A DNA stretch of 64,000 nt from Cryobacterium sp. PH31-O1 (GCF_030063455.1 NZ_JASITB010000002.1:372001-436000), one strand, 5' to 3'. Positions 1 to 9,457 are shown, numbered from the stretch's first letter. Numbers and translations: made by a program. Notes: generated by a model from the letters alone, not told the origin.

Positions 1-1058
1 ATGGTGTGCGGCAGCGACGGTTCGTTCACCTGGATCGGCTGGAAGCGACGCTCGAGGGCGGCATCCTTCTCGAAGTGCTTGCGGTACTCGTCGAGTGTGG
101 TCGCACCAATGGTCTGCAGCTCACCGCGGGCGAGGAGGGGCTTCAGGATCGACGCTGCGTCGATGGCGCCCTCGGCGGCTCCGGCACCCACGAGGGTGTG
201 GATCTCGTCAATGAAGACGATGATGTCGCCGCGGGTGCGGATCTCCTTGGTGACCTTCTTCAGGCGCTCTTCGAAGTCACCGCGGTAGCGGCTTCCGGCG
301 ATCAGCGAGCCCAGGTCGAGCGAGTAGAGCTGCTTGTCTTTGAGGGTCTCGGGCACATCGCCCTTGACGATGGCCTGGGCGAGGCCCTCCACGACGGCCG
401 TCTTACCGACACCGGGCTCACCGATCAACACGGGGTTGTTCTTGGTACGCCGCGAGAGGATCTGCATGACCCGCTCGATTTCTTTCTCGCGCCCGATCAC
501 CGGGTCGAGTTTGTTGTCGCGGGCCATCTGGGTGAGGTTGCGTCCGAACTGGTCGAGCACCTGGCTGCCGGCCGTGTTGGCCGCCTGCTCGTTGGCGCCG
601 ACCTGCACCTGCTCCTTGCCCTGGTAACCAGAGAGAAGCTGAATGACCTGCTGGCGCACACGGTTGAGGTCGGCGCCGAGCTTCACCAGAACCTGGGCGG
701 CGACACCCTCACCCTCGCGAATGAGACCGAGCAGAATGTGCTCGGTACCGATGTAGTTGTGGCCGAGCTGTAGCGCTTCGCGCAGGCTCAACTCGAGGAC
801 CTTCTTCGCACGCGGCGTGAAGGGGATGTGGCCGGTGGGCTGCTGCTGCCCCTGGCCGATGATGTCCTGAACCTGCTCGCGCACGGCGTCGAGCGAGATA
901 CCCAGGCTCTCCAGAGCCTTTGCGGCGACGCCTTCACCCTCGTGAATCAGCCCGAGCAGAATGTGCTCGGTACCGATGTAGTTGTGGTTGAGCATCTTGG
1001 CCTCTTCCTGGGCCAAAACGACGACGCGACGAGCTCGGTCGGTAAATCTCTCAAACAT
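1..1058 (-). CDS. clpC: ClpC, ATP-dependent Clp protease ATPase subunit (N-terminal part)
   Basis: The gene runs off the left edge, so only about 352 N-terminal residues are visible. It begins [20 protein letters not shown] and carries the two Clp_N repeats, each with the [19 protein letters not shown] motif, near residues 15-30 and 90-105. These are followed by the first AAA+ domain with Walker [16 protein letters not shown] and Walker [14 protein letters not shown]. ClpC is the Hsp100 unfoldase that feeds substrates to ClpP in the cytoplasm. The ATG at 1058 is preceded by AAGGGAG at a good distance. The gene stands apart from the cls gene upstream by about 115 bp, so it probably has its own promoter. 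The assignment is secure; the second AAA+ domain lies outside the window. Confidence 0.97.
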   Translation of the reverse strand, partial: MFERFTDRARRVVVLAQEEAKMLNHNYIGTEHILLGLIHEGEGVAAKALESLGISLDAVREQVQDIIGQGQQQPTGHIPFTPRAKKVLELSLREALQLGHNYIGTEHILLGLIREGEGVAAQVLVKLGADLNRVRQQVIQLLSGYQGKEQVQVGANEQAANTAGSQVLDQFGRNLTQMARDNKLDPVIGREKEIERVMQILSRRTKNNPVLIGEPGVGKTAVVEGLAQAIVKGDVPETLKDKQLYSLDLGSLIAGSRYRGDFEERLKKVTKEIRTRGDIIVFIDEIHTLVGAGAAEGAIDAASILKPLLARGELQTIGATTLDEYRKHFEKDAALERRFQPIQVNEPSLPHT

Positions 1059-1172
1059 ATGATCGCTCCCTTGGCGCCAGGGCAGTTGGTGCCGTTACAT
1101 CGAGAGTAACCAGCCTGCGCCGCTCGCGCGTGTTTGTTCGCCGTAGGCGTGACGGATGCTGCGCGCGGCTGC

Positions 1173-2636
1173 TCACTGCACGGCGGAGGTGAGCCGGGCG
1201 AGGTTATCGAGAATCGTGGAACGCAACGGCTGCTTGCGCCATTCGTCGAGGGTGAGCTCGCGGCTGTTTAGCCTGTTCTGGTCTTCCATGGCCCGCAGGT
1301 TACGCACGAACGACCGGCCGCGCACCATGAGCGACACCTCCATGTTCAGGCTGAACGAGCGCTGGTCCATATTGCTAGACCCGACGACGGCGACCTCGTC
1401 GTCGATCGTGAAGTGCTTCGCGTGCAGAATGTACGGCGCCTTGTACATGTAAATGTGCACGCCGGCGGTCAACAGTTCCTCATAGTAGGAGCGCTGCGCG
1501 TGGTAGACCACGGCCTGGTCACCGATCTCAGACACGAATAGTTCCACGTGCAGCCCCCGCTGCACGGCTGTTGTGATGGCGTACATGATCGACTCGTCCG
1601 GTACGAAGTACGGGCTCGTGATAATGATGCGATCCTGCGCGTAATAGAGCAGCGCGAGGAACAGGCGCAGGTTGTTCTCCCCCTTGAACCCGGGGCCGCT
1701 CGGCACTACCTGGCAGTCGAGGGCATCGGTCACCGGCCGCGGATGAACCGGCTCGATGTCGCGGGTGAGCAGTTCATTGGTTTCGCTGTACCAGTCGGTG
1801 ATGAAGATCGCGTTGAGGCCCGACACGATCGGTCCCTCCAGCCGGGTCATGAAGTCTTTCCACTGCAGGCCGCGGCGAATGTTGCTTTTCATGTTGTACG
1901 AGCGGTCGATGATGTTCTGCGACCCCATGAACCCGACCATGCCGTCAACGATGAGCAGTTTGCGATGATTGCGCAGGTCGGGTCGCTGCCATTTGCCCTT
2001 GAACGGCTGCACCGGCAGCATGAGGTGCCACGCGATGCCCGCATCCGTCAGGCGTTTCTTGGTCTGGCGAAAGCCGGGCTTGCGCATGGACTGAATGTGG
2101 TCCATCAGCACCCGCACGCTGACACCACGATTGTGCGCATTTTCGAGGGCATCAAAGAAGGGTGCGGTGGTGTGATCGAGCGAGAGGATGTAAAACTCGA
2201 CGTGCACGTACTTCCTGGCCTGGTCGATGTCGGCGATCATGGTGTCGAACGCCACCTGGTATTCGCCGATCAGGCTCGCCGTATTGTCGCCGACCAGCGG
2301 CATGGCTCCCAGGTTGCGGTTGAGTTCGACAACTGATTCGAGCCAGCCGGGCCACGGGTGGTCGCGGCGCACCAGTTCCATACCCTCGGTGCTGTCGAGA
2401 ATGAACTTATTGATCTCATCCTGCATTAATCGGCGCTTCTTCGGCAGCGTGCGGTAACCGATCAGCAGGAACAGCAGCACACCCAGGTAGGGAATGAAGA
2501 AGATGGTCAGCAACCAGGCCATCCCCGACATCGGGCGTCGGTTGCGGGGCACCACGATGATGGCAACGACGCGAACCGAGAAGTCGATGATCAGGGCCAG
2601 CAGAACGGTGATGGTCGAGCCGTCGATGCCGAACAT
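1173..2636 (-). CDS. cls: Cardiolipin synthase (phospholipase D family)
   Basis: This 487-aa membrane enzyme of the PLD superfamily condenses phosphatidylglycerol to form cardiolipin. Two N-terminal transmembrane helices (about residues 8-28 and 38-60) form a PLDc_N domain and precede two catalytic HKD motifs. The first is NHRKLLIVDGMVGFMGS near residue 225 and the second is HAKHFTIDDEVAVVGSSNMD near residue 405. Length and layout match bacterial ClsA-type enzymes. It is the last gene of the long minus-strand run from tilS, after two tiny membrane-protein genes. A phospholipase D-like transferase with other lipid substrates cannot be excluded by sequence alone. Confidence 0.92.
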   Translation of the reverse strand: MFGIDGSTITVLLALIIDFSVRVVAIIVVPRNRRPMSGMAWLLTIFFIPYLGVLLFLLIGYRTLPKKRRLMQDEINKFILDSTEGMELVRRDHPWPGWLESVVELNRNLGAMPLVGDNTASLIGEYQVAFDTMIADIDQARKYVHVEFYILSLDHTTAPFFDALENAHNRGVSVRVLMDHIQSMRKPGFRQTKKRLTDAGIAWHLMLPVQPFKGKWQRPDLRNHRKLLIVDGMVGFMGSQNIIDRSYNMKSNIRRGLQWKDFMTRLEGPIVSGLNAIFITDWYSETNELLTRDIEPVHPRPVTDALDCQVVPSGPGFKGENNLRLFLALLYYAQDRIIITSPYFVPDESIMYAITTAVQRGLHVELFVSEIGDQAVVYHAQRSYYEELLTAGVHIYMYKAPYILHAKHFTIDDEVAVVGSSNMDQRSFSLNMEVSLMVRGRSFVRNLRAMEDQNRLNSRELTLDEWRKQPLRSTILDNLARLTSAVQ

Positions 2637-2642
2637 TGGTAC

Positions 2643-2822
2643 TTAGGTGACCGGTTTGTCGAGACCGAGCCGGGCGCGCTCTTCGGCTTCTATTTGGGCG
2701 TACACCTTGCGTTCGGTGCGGTCGGCGCGCAGGATCGAGCGCATCATCAGCCAGAATATGAGGCCGAGCGCAATGGTGGGCACAATCGAAAAAAGCGCGT
2801 TACCCCAGAAGTTCTCAATCAC
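2643..2822 (-). CDS. Small membrane protein of unknown function (59 aa)
   Basis: A GTG-started frame of 59 residues begins MIENFWGNALFSIVPTIALG. It has one strong transmembrane helix (about residues 9-28, ending in LIFWLMM) and then a charged tail rich in Arg, Glu and Lys. It sits between cls (6 bp downstream) and another tiny membrane-protein gene in the same direction, so it is probably co-transcribed with lysS. I do not recognise a named family. Its hydropathy, codon use and tight packing support a real gene. Confidence 0.7.
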   Translation of the reverse strand: MIENFWGNALFSIVPTIALGLIFWLMMRSILRADRTERKVYAQIEAEERARLGLDKPVT

Positions 2823-2824
2823 GG

Positions 2825-2850
2825 TCCCAGCCTACGCGTAAAGGCTGGGA
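2825..2850 (-). other. Hairpin just upstream of the 59-aa gene
   Basis: TCCCAGCC at 2825-2832 and GGCTGGGA at 2843-2850 form a perfect 8-bp stem with a 10-nt loop. It ends two bases upstream of the GTG start of the 59-aa gene and has no U-tract. It may be a weak attenuator or a translation-controlling hairpin. Confidence 0.35.
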
Positions 2851-2856
2851 TACCCG

Positions 2857-3003
2857 CTACTTGCTGAGCAGGCCGATGATGCCGCTGCCCAGATAGTAGA
2901 CGCCGACACCGCCAATGATCACCCAGAGGGCGATGCGATTCATCGACGGCGGCTTGCGCCCGCCTCGGTCGGGCTTCAGCTCGTCGTCGGGCAGATAGTT
3001 CAC
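2857..3003 (-). CDS. Tiny single-helix membrane protein (48 aa)
   Basis: The GTG start overlaps the lysS stop codon by one base (TAGTG), so translation is probably coupled to lysS. The 48 residues begin with a polar stretch (VNYLPDDELKPDRGG), continue with a basic Arg/Lys/Pro stretch, and end in one transmembrane helix of the type LWVIIGGVGVYYLGSGIIGL. I do not recognise a named family. The stop/start overlap and the clean helix make it likely real. Confidence 0.68.
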   Translation of the reverse strand: MNYLPDDELKPDRGGRKPPSMNRIALWVIIGGVGVYYLGSGIIGLLSK

Positions 3004-4532
3004 TACTTCACCAGGGGAAACAGGATCGTTTCTCGAATACCCAGTCCGGTCAGGGCCATCAGCATGCGGTCGATGCCCATGCCCATACCGCCCGTCGGCG
3101 GCATGCCGTACTCGAGTGCGCGCAGAAATTCTTCATCGAGGCGCATGGCCTCAGGGTCTCCCCCGGCGGCGAGGCTCGCCTGCTCGATGAAACGCTCGCG
3201 CTGCACGACCGGATCCACGAGCTCGGAGTAGCCGGTGGCCAGTTCGAAGCCGCGCACGTACAGGTCCCACTTCTCGACCACGCCGGCCACCGAACGGTGG
3301 CCGCGCACCAGCGGGCTGGTGTCGATCGGAAAGTCCATCACGAAGGTCGGGCGCACCAGGTCACCCTTCACGAAGTGCTCCCACAGCTCTTCAACATACT
3401 TGCCGTGAATGGGGTGGTCGATCTCAATGCCCTCGCGGGCGGCGAGGGCGACAAGGTCGGCCAGCGGCGTCGCAGGGGTGATCGCGATGCCGACGGCCGC
3501 CGACAGGCTGTCGTACATGCCGATGCGGTCCCAGTCGCCGCCGAGGTCGAACAGTGTGCCGTCGGCCCAGGTCACCACGTGCGATCCGGCAATCGCGAAC
3601 GCGGCATCCTGAATCAGCTTCTGGGTGAGGTCGGCGATGGAGTTGTAGTCGCCGTACGCCTCATAGGCTTCGAGCATCGCGAACTCGGGCGAGTGGGTGG
3701 AGTCGGCGCCCTCGTTTCGAAAGTTGCGGTTGATCTCGTAGACCCGGTCGATGCCGCCAACCACGGCTCGCTTCAGAAACAACTCGGGCGCGATGCGCAG
3801 GAACAGCTCGGTGTCGAAGGCGTTGCTGTGGGTCTGGAACGGGCGAGCGGATGCCCCGCCGTGCATCACCTGAAGCATCGGCGTCTCGATCTCGATGAAC
3901 TCGAGATCGGTGAACGTTCTGCGCAGGCTCGCGACGGCCTTCGAGCGCGACAGCACGTTGGTTCGGGCCTGCTCGCGACTGATCAGGTCGAGGTAGCGGC
4001 TGCGCACCCGGGTCTCTTCGCTGAGCTCGGAGTGCAGGTTGGGCAGCGGCAGCAGCGCCTTCGCCGCGACCTGCCAGCCGGTGACCATGATCGACAGTTC
4101 GCCGCGACGACTCGAGATGACCTCACCGCTGACGAACAGGTGGTCGCCGAGGTCGACCAGGTCCTTCCACGCGGCGAGGGATTCTTCGCCGACGGCGGCG
4201 AGCGAGACCATGGCCTGGATACGGGTGCCGTCGCCGCTCTGCAGGCTTGCGAAGCACAGCTTGCCGGTGTTGCGCAGGTGCACGATGCGGCCGGCGAGGC
4301 CCACGATGACGCCGGTGGTGGCATCCGCTTGGAGTTCGCCGAATTCTGTGCGCACGGCAGGAATGGTGTGGGTAATCGGAACCGACACCGGGTACGCCCC
4401 ACCGGCCGGGCTCGCGGCCGCGGCGTTCAGTCGGTCGCGTTTGCCGAGGCGCACGGCCTTCTGCTCGTTCATTTCCGCGTCGGAGAAGCCCTCGGCGTCG
4501 TCGTTCGAGGCGGGCGTAGGGTTCTGGCTCAT
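3003..4532 (-). CDS. lysS: Lysyl-tRNA synthetase, class II
   Basis: This 509-aa cytoplasmic enzyme charges tRNA-Lys with lysine using ATP. An N-terminal OB-fold anticodon-binding domain occupies about residues 70-180. The class II catalytic core follows, with motif 2 around FRNEGADSTHSPEF near residue 270 and motif 3 in MPPTGGMGMGIDRMLMAL near residue 485, the usual LysRS signature. Length is normal, with a roughly 40-residue polar N-terminal extension. It lies 47 bp after panC in the same direction. Identification is secure. Confidence 0.97.
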   Translation of the reverse strand: MSQNPTPASNDDAEGFSDAEMNEQKAVRLGKRDRLNAAAASPAGGAYPVSVPITHTIPAVRTEFGELQADATTGVIVGLAGRIVHLRNTGKLCFASLQSGDGTRIQAMVSLAAVGEESLAAWKDLVDLGDHLFVSGEVISSRRGELSIMVTGWQVAAKALLPLPNLHSELSEETRVRSRYLDLISREQARTNVLSRSKAVASLRRTFTDLEFIEIETPMLQVMHGGASARPFQTHSNAFDTELFLRIAPELFLKRAVVGGIDRVYEINRNFRNEGADSTHSPEFAMLEAYEAYGDYNSIADLTQKLIQDAAFAIAGSHVVTWADGTLFDLGGDWDRIGMYDSLSAAVGIAITPATPLADLVALAAREGIEIDHPIHGKYVEELWEHFVKGDLVRPTFVMDFPIDTSPLVRGHRSVAGVVEKWDLYVRGFELATGYSELVDPVVQRERFIEQASLAAGGDPEAMRLDEEFLRALEYGMPPTGGMGMGIDRMLMALTGLGIRETILFPLVK

Positions 4533-4579
4533 TGGTCTCCGATGGTGCTGTCAGTTCAAATTTGAGCGGATGCTGCGGT

Positions 4580-5452
4580 TCACCCGAGAGTGAGCGACAG
4601 GTTGTCGATCAGTCGGGTGGTACCGATCCGCGCGGCCACGAGCATTCGGGCCGGCCCGCGATAGTCGCCCGGCACCGAGAGGAAAGTCTCCGGGTGCACG
4701 ATCACGAGATAGTCCAGTTTAACCAGCGGCTGGGCGGCAATGCGCGCGTTCGCTGCGGCGAGCGCTGCATCGGGGCCGGCCTGCGCCGCCGCCAGGGCAG
4801 CGCCGAGCCCGGCGAACAGCGTCTGCGCGGCCGTATGCTGCGCGTCGTCGAGGTAGCGGTTGCGGCTCGACAGGGCCAGTCCGCTCGGTTCGCGCACGGT
4901 ATTGACGACCTCGATGGTGGTGCGCACGTTGAGGTCGGCAACCATGCGCTGCACCAGAAAGGCCTGCTGACCATCTTTTTGGCCGAACACCGCGGCGTCC
5001 GGCGTCACGATGCCGAGCAGTTTCGCCACGACGGTGAGCATGCCATCGAAGTGGCCGGGGCGCGCAGCTCCCTCGTAGAGTGAGCCGACCGGGCCTGCGG
5101 CCACCCGGGTGTCGCCTTCCCCGCTCGGATACATCTCGCGGGCACTCGGCGCGAACACGAACGCCACGTTCTCGTTCCCGAGCGTGACCAGGTCGGCCTC
5201 GAGGGTGCGCGGGTAGTTGTCGAGGTCTTCGCCGGCTCCGAATTGCAGAGGGTTCACGAAGATCGACACGACCACGATGTCGCCGAGGGTATGCGCCCGT
5301 CGCACGAGCGCGAGGTGCCCGGCGTGCAGAGCACCCATCGTCGGCACCAGCACGATGCGGGTGTCACCGCCGGTCAGCGCCGCACGGTCGCGTTCCTGGC
5401 CGAGACGATCGTGCAGTTCGGCGATGGAGCTGATCACTTCTGGAGTAGTCAT
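4580..5452 (-). CDS. panC: Pantothenate synthetase (pantoate-beta-alanine ligase)
   Basis: This 290-aa enzyme condenses pantoate and beta-alanine with ATP to make pantothenate for coenzyme A. The HIGH-like nucleotide-binding motif is PTMGALHAGHLALVRRA near residue 40. The family motifs VSIFVNPLQFG, KDGQQAFLVQRM and ALSSRNRYL follow in order. The start overlaps the stop of the DUF2520 gene by four bases (ATGA), a translational-coupling arrangement. The DUF2520 family often sits beside panC and is thought to have a redox role in the same pathway, which fits here. Confidence 0.95.
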   Translation of the reverse strand: MTTPEVISSIAELHDRLGQERDRAALTGGDTRIVLVPTMGALHAGHLALVRRAHTLGDIVVVSIFVNPLQFGAGEDLDNYPRTLEADLVTLGNENVAFVFAPSAREMYPSGEGDTRVAAGPVGSLYEGAARPGHFDGMLTVVAKLLGIVTPDAAVFGQKDGQQAFLVQRMVADLNVRTTIEVVNTVREPSGLALSSRNRYLDDAQHTAAQTLFAGLGAALAAAQAGPDAALAAANARIAAQPLVKLDYLVIVHPETFLSVPGDYRGPARMLVAARIGTTRLIDNLSLTLG

Positions 5453-6210
5453 TCGACCTCCCGGTCGTCGTCAAGCGGATGCTGATGCCGTTGGATCTGG
5501 TCGAACCCGGCCAGGTCGAGCCGGTCGGGAGCCATCCGCCCCAGGGCGTTCTCCATCGCGGAGCGCAGCAGCGGACCAAGGATAGCGCCCGGATGCTCAA
5601 GGCCTATCCCCGCGAGCAGCCGGGCGGCCTGCTCGACGATCGATGTGGAAAAAACGGTGGCGATCTGGATCGCTTCGGCATAACTGGCACGGTCGGCTTC
5701 GGCGACGATGAGCGGTTCCCCGCCCATCTCCACGGCGAGCGCCTGCCCGATGGGCAGCACCGGGCCGGGTGCGGTCACCGCGAAGTAGCTGTCGGCCAGC
5801 CGGGCCAGGTCGAGACTCGTACCGGTGAAGGCCATCGCCGGGTGGATCGCCAGCGGGATGGCGCCGGCGGCCTGCGCCGGTGCGAGCACCGCAGCGCCGA
5901 AACGGGCAGAGGTGTGCAGCACAATCTGGCCGGGCTGCCAGGTGTTCGTCGCGGCGAGGCCCTGCACGAGGCTCTCCAGCTGGGCGTCTGGCACGGCGAT
6001 GATGACGAGTTCGCTGCGTTCGACGACTTCGGGCACGGTGAGAATGGGCACGAGCGGCAGAATGGCTTCGGCGCGGTCGCGGCTGGCCTGCGAGATCGCA
6101 GAGATGCCGACGATCGCGTGGCCTGCGCCCGCGAGCGCGGCCCCGAGAATGGGCCCGACGTGGCCGGCGCCAATGATTCCGACGCCGAGGCGTCCCGGCT
6201 TAACGTTCAT
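5449..6210 (-). CDS. DUF2520 Rossmann-fold oxidoreductase-like protein
   Basis: The protein has 253 residues from the ATG at 6210, chosen because it gives an ATGA overlap with the upstream PH-domain gene and begins MNVKPGRLGVGIIGAGHVG. The GxGxxG-type nucleotide motif GIIGAGHVGP lies near residue 10. A YfjR/NrfG-like second half carries the AIHPAMAFTGT signature of the DUF2520 family (Rossmann-like plus DUF2520, resembling pyrroline-5-carboxylate reductase and ketopantoate reductase folds). It is expected to be cytoplasmic and to bind NADP. Its position directly before panC suggests a link to pantoate supply, but this is inference; the reaction is not established from sequence. Confidence 0.85.
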   Translation of the reverse strand: MNVKPGRLGVGIIGAGHVGPILGAALAGAGHAIVGISAISQASRDRAEAILPLVPILTVPEVVERSELVIIAVPDAQLESLVQGLAATNTWQPGQIVLHTSARFGAAVLAPAQAAGAIPLAIHPAMAFTGTSLDLARLADSYFAVTAPGPVLPIGQALAVEMGGEPLIVAEADRASYAEAIQIATVFSTSIVEQAARLLAGIGLEHPGAILGPLLRSAMENALGRMAPDRLDLAGFDQIQRHQHPLDDDREVE

Positions 6211-7853
6211 TCCGCGGTCTCCTGGGCTGGTGTTGCTGTCTCGGCGCGGCTCCACTGGTGGCTGGTGTCGGCGAGCGCCGACCGTACCGCGCCCCTGGCC
6301 ATCCACTCGAAGAGAACCAGGGCTTCGTCGACGTCGAGAACGCTAAGTGAGGCGCTGACCGGCCCCGTGACCGTGTGCAGGTCGGCCGATGCGAGGCGCA
6401 GCCGCCTCCGCACTGGTCCCTGGCTGATGCGCACGCCCTGCATGCGCGCGAGGGGCACGAGAATCAGGTCGCGCGAGAGAACCCCGCGACGAAGTAAGGC
6501 AACCTGATCGGACACCGCCCAGCCGGTGCGCCACCAGGAGAATGGGCGCAACCAGGCAGCGCGGGCGGGGGCGTTGCTGTAGAAATCGGCGATGCCGGCG
6601 TCGCGTCTGCGACCGCCGAGCAGTCCGTTCTCGACCAGGGCGCGCTGAGTGTCGGTGTCAAAGCCGGGCAACGCCAGCTGCAGCACCTTTTCGACATCGG
6701 CGAGGGTTCCGACTGGCAGGATGGTGGCGCTGGTGGCGGGGGCGCTGTTGCGGCCGGAGGCCTGACCGGCGGTGTTGATACTGACCTGCCACCAGCCGAA
6801 CCGACGCCAGAGTATGGGCTGCGACACCTTGATCGCGTGGATGCGGCCCGGTGGCAGGGTTTGGCTGCTCGTTGACAGCAGGCCGAAGCCGACCCGCACG
6901 CCGTCTGCGGTGCCGGCAATACTGAACCGCAACGTCTTGGTGATGCGGGAGAAATAGTAGCCGACGCTGCCGATGAGGCCAGGCAGCACCGCCACGAGCA
7001 CCCAGCCGGTGCTCCCGGCGATCACGCTGACGACGAGCCCGATGCCGGCCAAAAGGAGAAAGACGGTGAAGCCGCTGAGAACAACCGATCCGATCAGGCG
7101 CCCCGGCGGTATGCGCACGACCGATTCGGGCGGAGCCGCGTCCGGGTCCAGCTCCGGCGCCCGGAACTCGTTGTAGCGCGCGGTCGCGAAGTCGCCGAGG
7201 GCCGAGTGTGCGGTCGGCGCGGCGGCCGCACCGATCAGGGTGGGTGCGGCTGCCGCCTCGGCTCCGGGCACGGCGGCTGGCTGCCGTGCCTGCCGCAGGC
7301 CGGAGGCGAGGTGCAGGATGTCGCGGCGCAGGTCATCCGCTAGTTTCGAGCCGAGGTAGGCGAGCTGCACGTTGCCGTCCTGGCCAGCGACCGTGATCTC
7401 CAGCCGGGCCGCACCAAACAGGCGGGGAATCAACGGCCGGGCCAGGTTGACGCCCTGCACTCGGTCGAGGCGGGCCTTGCGGTTGCTGCGAAAAATGAGG
7501 CCGCTACGCACCTCGACGATCTCACCGTTTACGCGAAAGGTGTGCGTGCGCCAGGAGAGGTAAAACACGACGAGAATGACCAGCAGAACGCCGGCGATGA
7601 CCAGCAGTGCCCAGCCGGTGGCTCCGCGCTCGTAGATCGCGTCGATCGGATCGCCGCGAAAATTCTCTTCGCCGAGGAACAGGTCGATGAAACGTTCGCG
7701 CAGGTTGGCGAAAATGAAGCCGAGGATGGCCACCATGAAAATACCGCCGCGCAGCACCGGTGTGGCTGGGTGCAGTCGGTGCCACTCCCCGTCGGTGAGG
7801 TCGGTGCGCGGCGCCGCCAGTGGGGCCCCAATCGCGGCGGCTGGCTCGCTCAC
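6207..7853 (-). CDS. PH-domain membrane protein (YdbT-like, bPH2)
   Basis: This 548-aa integral membrane protein has repeated bacterial PH (bPH2) domains. Two transmembrane helices near residues 38-52 and 78-98 precede the first domain (FRVNGEIVEVRSGLIFRSNR). Two more helices near 250-300 precede a second domain, and a third follows in the C-terminal part (VSDQVALLRRGVLSRDLIL). The central segment near 180-230 is Ala/Pro-rich. Start and stop both make 4-bp overlaps with neighbours. It pairs with the smaller PH protein upstream, as YdbS and YdbT do in Bacillus. The molecular role of the pair is not clear. Confidence 0.85.
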   Translation of the reverse strand: MSEPAAAIGAPLAAPRTDLTDGEWHRLHPATPVLRGGIFMVAILGFIFANLRERFIDLFLGEENFRGDPIDAIYERGATGWALLVIAGVLLVILVVFYLSWRTHTFRVNGEIVEVRSGLIFRSNRKARLDRVQGVNLARPLIPRLFGAARLEITVAGQDGNVQLAYLGSKLADDLRRDILHLASGLRQARQPAAVPGAEAAAAPTLIGAAAAPTAHSALGDFATARYNEFRAPELDPDAAPPESVVRIPPGRLIGSVVLSGFTVFLLLAGIGLVVSVIAGSTGWVLVAVLPGLIGSVGYYFSRITKTLRFSIAGTADGVRVGFGLLSTSSQTLPPGRIHAIKVSQPILWRRFGWWQVSINTAGQASGRNSAPATSATILPVGTLADVEKVLQLALPGFDTDTQRALVENGLLGGRRRDAGIADFYSNAPARAAWLRPFSWWRTGWAVSDQVALLRRGVLSRDLILVPLARMQGVRISQGPVRRRLRLASADLHTVTGPVSASLSVLDVDEALVLFEWMARGAVRSALADTSHQWSRAETATPAQETAE

Positions 7854-8440
7854 AGCCCCGCCCGGCGGCTCTCCGCGAGCTCCACCAGCCGGTCACGCAG
7901 GCTTTCGGCGTCGGCTTCGGGCAGTCCGGGAATCGACACCCCGGCGGTGGCCGCGGCCGTCACGAATTTGAGGTCGGCCAGGCCGAGCCACCGCGCGATC
8001 GGGCCGCGGGTGATGTCGATGAGCTGCATGCGCCCGTACGGCACCGCGACAAAACGTTGAAAGAGAATGCCGCGGCGAAACAGTAGGTCATCCTCGCGCA
8101 GCAGATACCCGATGGAGCGCACCCGGCGCGGTTCGAAAACGAGATTGATGATCGACGCGACCAGCACGGCGATGCCGACCCACAATGCCCAGGTCTGGTC
8201 GAGCAGCAACCAGAGCAGGCTCGCTCCGCCGCACACGACGACGGCGTTCACGATGGTGCCGACGATCTCGACCAGCACATACTTCGGGGAGACGCGTTTC
8301 CATTCCCCGGGCTCGCTCAATTCGAGCCGGGCAGACGGGTCGGCCCCCTCGGCGGGTTCGGCCGAATCGTCTGGAACGGGCACGTCTTGTGGAACGGGCG
8401 GCAGCGCAGCTGGCCGGTTCATCTCGGGCAGGTCAGGCAC
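7850..8440 (-). CDS. PH-domain membrane protein (YdbS-like, bPH2)
   Basis: The protein has 196 residues from a GTG at 8440. That start is preferred because a perfect GGAGG ends five bases upstream and gives an 8-bp overlap with the DUF3180 stop; ATGs at 8458 and 8464 would add only a few residues. The N-terminus is Pro-rich and cytoplasmic-looking. Two helices (about residues 70-110) and a bPH2 domain with RRGILFQRFVAVPYGRMQLI follow. It is the typical short partner of the larger three-domain PH protein immediately downstream. Confidence 0.85.
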   Translation of the reverse strand: MPDLPEMNRPAALPPVPQDVPVPDDSAEPAEGADPSARLELSEPGEWKRVSPKYVLVEIVGTIVNAVVVCGGASLLWLLLDQTWALWVGIAVLVASIINLVFEPRRVRSIGYLLREDDLLFRRGILFQRFVAVPYGRMQLIDITRGPIARWLGLADLKFVTAAATAGVSIPGLPEADAESLRDRLVELAESRRAGL

Positions 8441-8915
8441 GGGTACCTCCGGACTCATGGGCATCGTCGTTCGGGTCGTCGTCGGGCGGCAGGGTGCAGA
8501 AGTGTTCGGCCACGAGGCCAGCCGTGAGCATGAGGGCCGCGCCGATCGCGGTGCCGATCGCTAGCCATAATGACGTGACGGCTGGCACCACCGACCGGGT
8601 CAGGATGTACAACACGATACCCAACGCTGCGCCCAGCAGCAGCGAAGCCGACAACGATGTGGCCTTCGACAGCACGGCCACCCGCATGGCCCAGAACGGA
8701 TCGATGCGGCGCAGCGCCTTGCGATGGCTGCCCTGACGCACCTGCCAGGCCAGACTCACGACGACGGCAGCCAGCAAAATCAGGGTCAACGGCAGGGTCA
8801 CCGGGGGAACGACGATCGGGGCACCGGACGCCGCGAAAGCGATCTCGACCAGAAAGCCGATCACGAGACCGGTCAGCAGCACGGCGAGCAGCCCGGTCGC
8901 CTGCGAACGCTTCAT
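8433..8915 (-). CDS. DUF3180 membrane protein
   Basis: This 160-aa protein has four predicted transmembrane helices (about residues 8-28, 36-54, 78-98 and 108-132) and a short acidic C-terminal tail. DUF3180 proteins are small actinobacterial membrane proteins encoded right after folK, as here, where the start overlaps the folK stop by four bases. Function is unknown. The family call rests on the helix pattern and on this conserved position. Confidence 0.8.
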   Translation of the reverse strand: MKRSQATGLLAVLLTGLVIGFLVEIAFAASGAPIVVPPVTLPLTLILLAAVVVSLAWQVRQGSHRKALRRIDPFWAMRVAVLSKATSLSASLLLGAALGIVLYILTRSVVPAVTSLWLAIGTAIGAALMLTAGLVAEHFCTLPPDDDPNDDAHESGGTRA

Positions 8916-9457
8916 CGCCAGGCTCCCGGTGCCGGCGTGGTTTCAGTGGCCGCGGCATCCGCTACCCGGCGCACCGTGGTGCCGGTGGCGGCGAGCAGAT
9001 CCCGAACCAGCCCGCGGCCGGGGATGACGGCCGCGGCGTCGAGGTCGAGCCACGGGGCCAGTACGAAGTCACGTTCCGCCGCACGCGGGTGCGGCAGGGT
9101 CAGGCGGTCGTCGTCTACGCTTCGCTGGCCGAACACGATGAGGTCGATGTCGAGCGTGCGGTCACCCCAGCGTTCGGCGCGCACCCGGCCGTGCCTGGCC
9201 TCGATGACGTTGACGGCGTCGAGCAGGGAGTGTGGGTCGCCGCCGTAGTCGATGGTTAGTACCGCGTTGAAATAACGGGGTGCACTCTCATCGACGCCGT
9301 CAACTTTCACGGCAGCAGACTCATACACCGGCGAGACGGCGACAAGCGCCGCCCCTGGCAGTTCGGCGATGTCCTGCACGGCACGGGTGAGCGCGGCCGC
9401 CCGGTCGCCGAGGTTGCTGCCGAGGGCGAGGACCACTCGTTCGACGGGCCCGGTCAT
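8912..9457 (-). CDS. folK: 6-hydroxymethyl-7,8-dihydropterin pyrophosphokinase
   Basis: This 181-aa HPPK enzyme transfers pyrophosphate from ATP to hydroxymethyl-dihydropterin, the step before dihydropteroate synthase in folate synthesis. Characteristic motifs are ALGSNLGDRAAALTRAV at the N-terminus, RWGDRTLDIDLIVFGQR near residue 115 with the metal-binding aspartates, and PHPRAAERDFVLAPW. It overlaps folB by four bases and belongs to the folE-folP-folB-folK run. Confidence 0.96.
   Translation of the reverse strand: MTGPVERVVLALGSNLGDRAAALTRAVQDIAELPGAALVAVSPVYESAAVKVDGVDESAPRYFNAVLTIDYGGDPHSLLDAVNVIEARHGRVRAERWGDRTLDIDLIVFGQRSVDDDRLTLPHPRAAERDFVLAPWLDLDAAAVIPGRGLVRDLLAATGTTVRRVADAAATETTPAPGAWR

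Noticed and set aside
6..773. Long plus-strand open frame at the left edge
   Set aside because: It is the complementary shadow of clpC, whose minus-strand product has clear Clp_N and AAA+ motifs.
3297..4565. Plus-strand frame of 422 codons
   Set aside because: Antisense to lysS; its composition (Gly, Arg, Ala, Val, Glu, His) is that of a GC-rich shadow frame and no motif is present.
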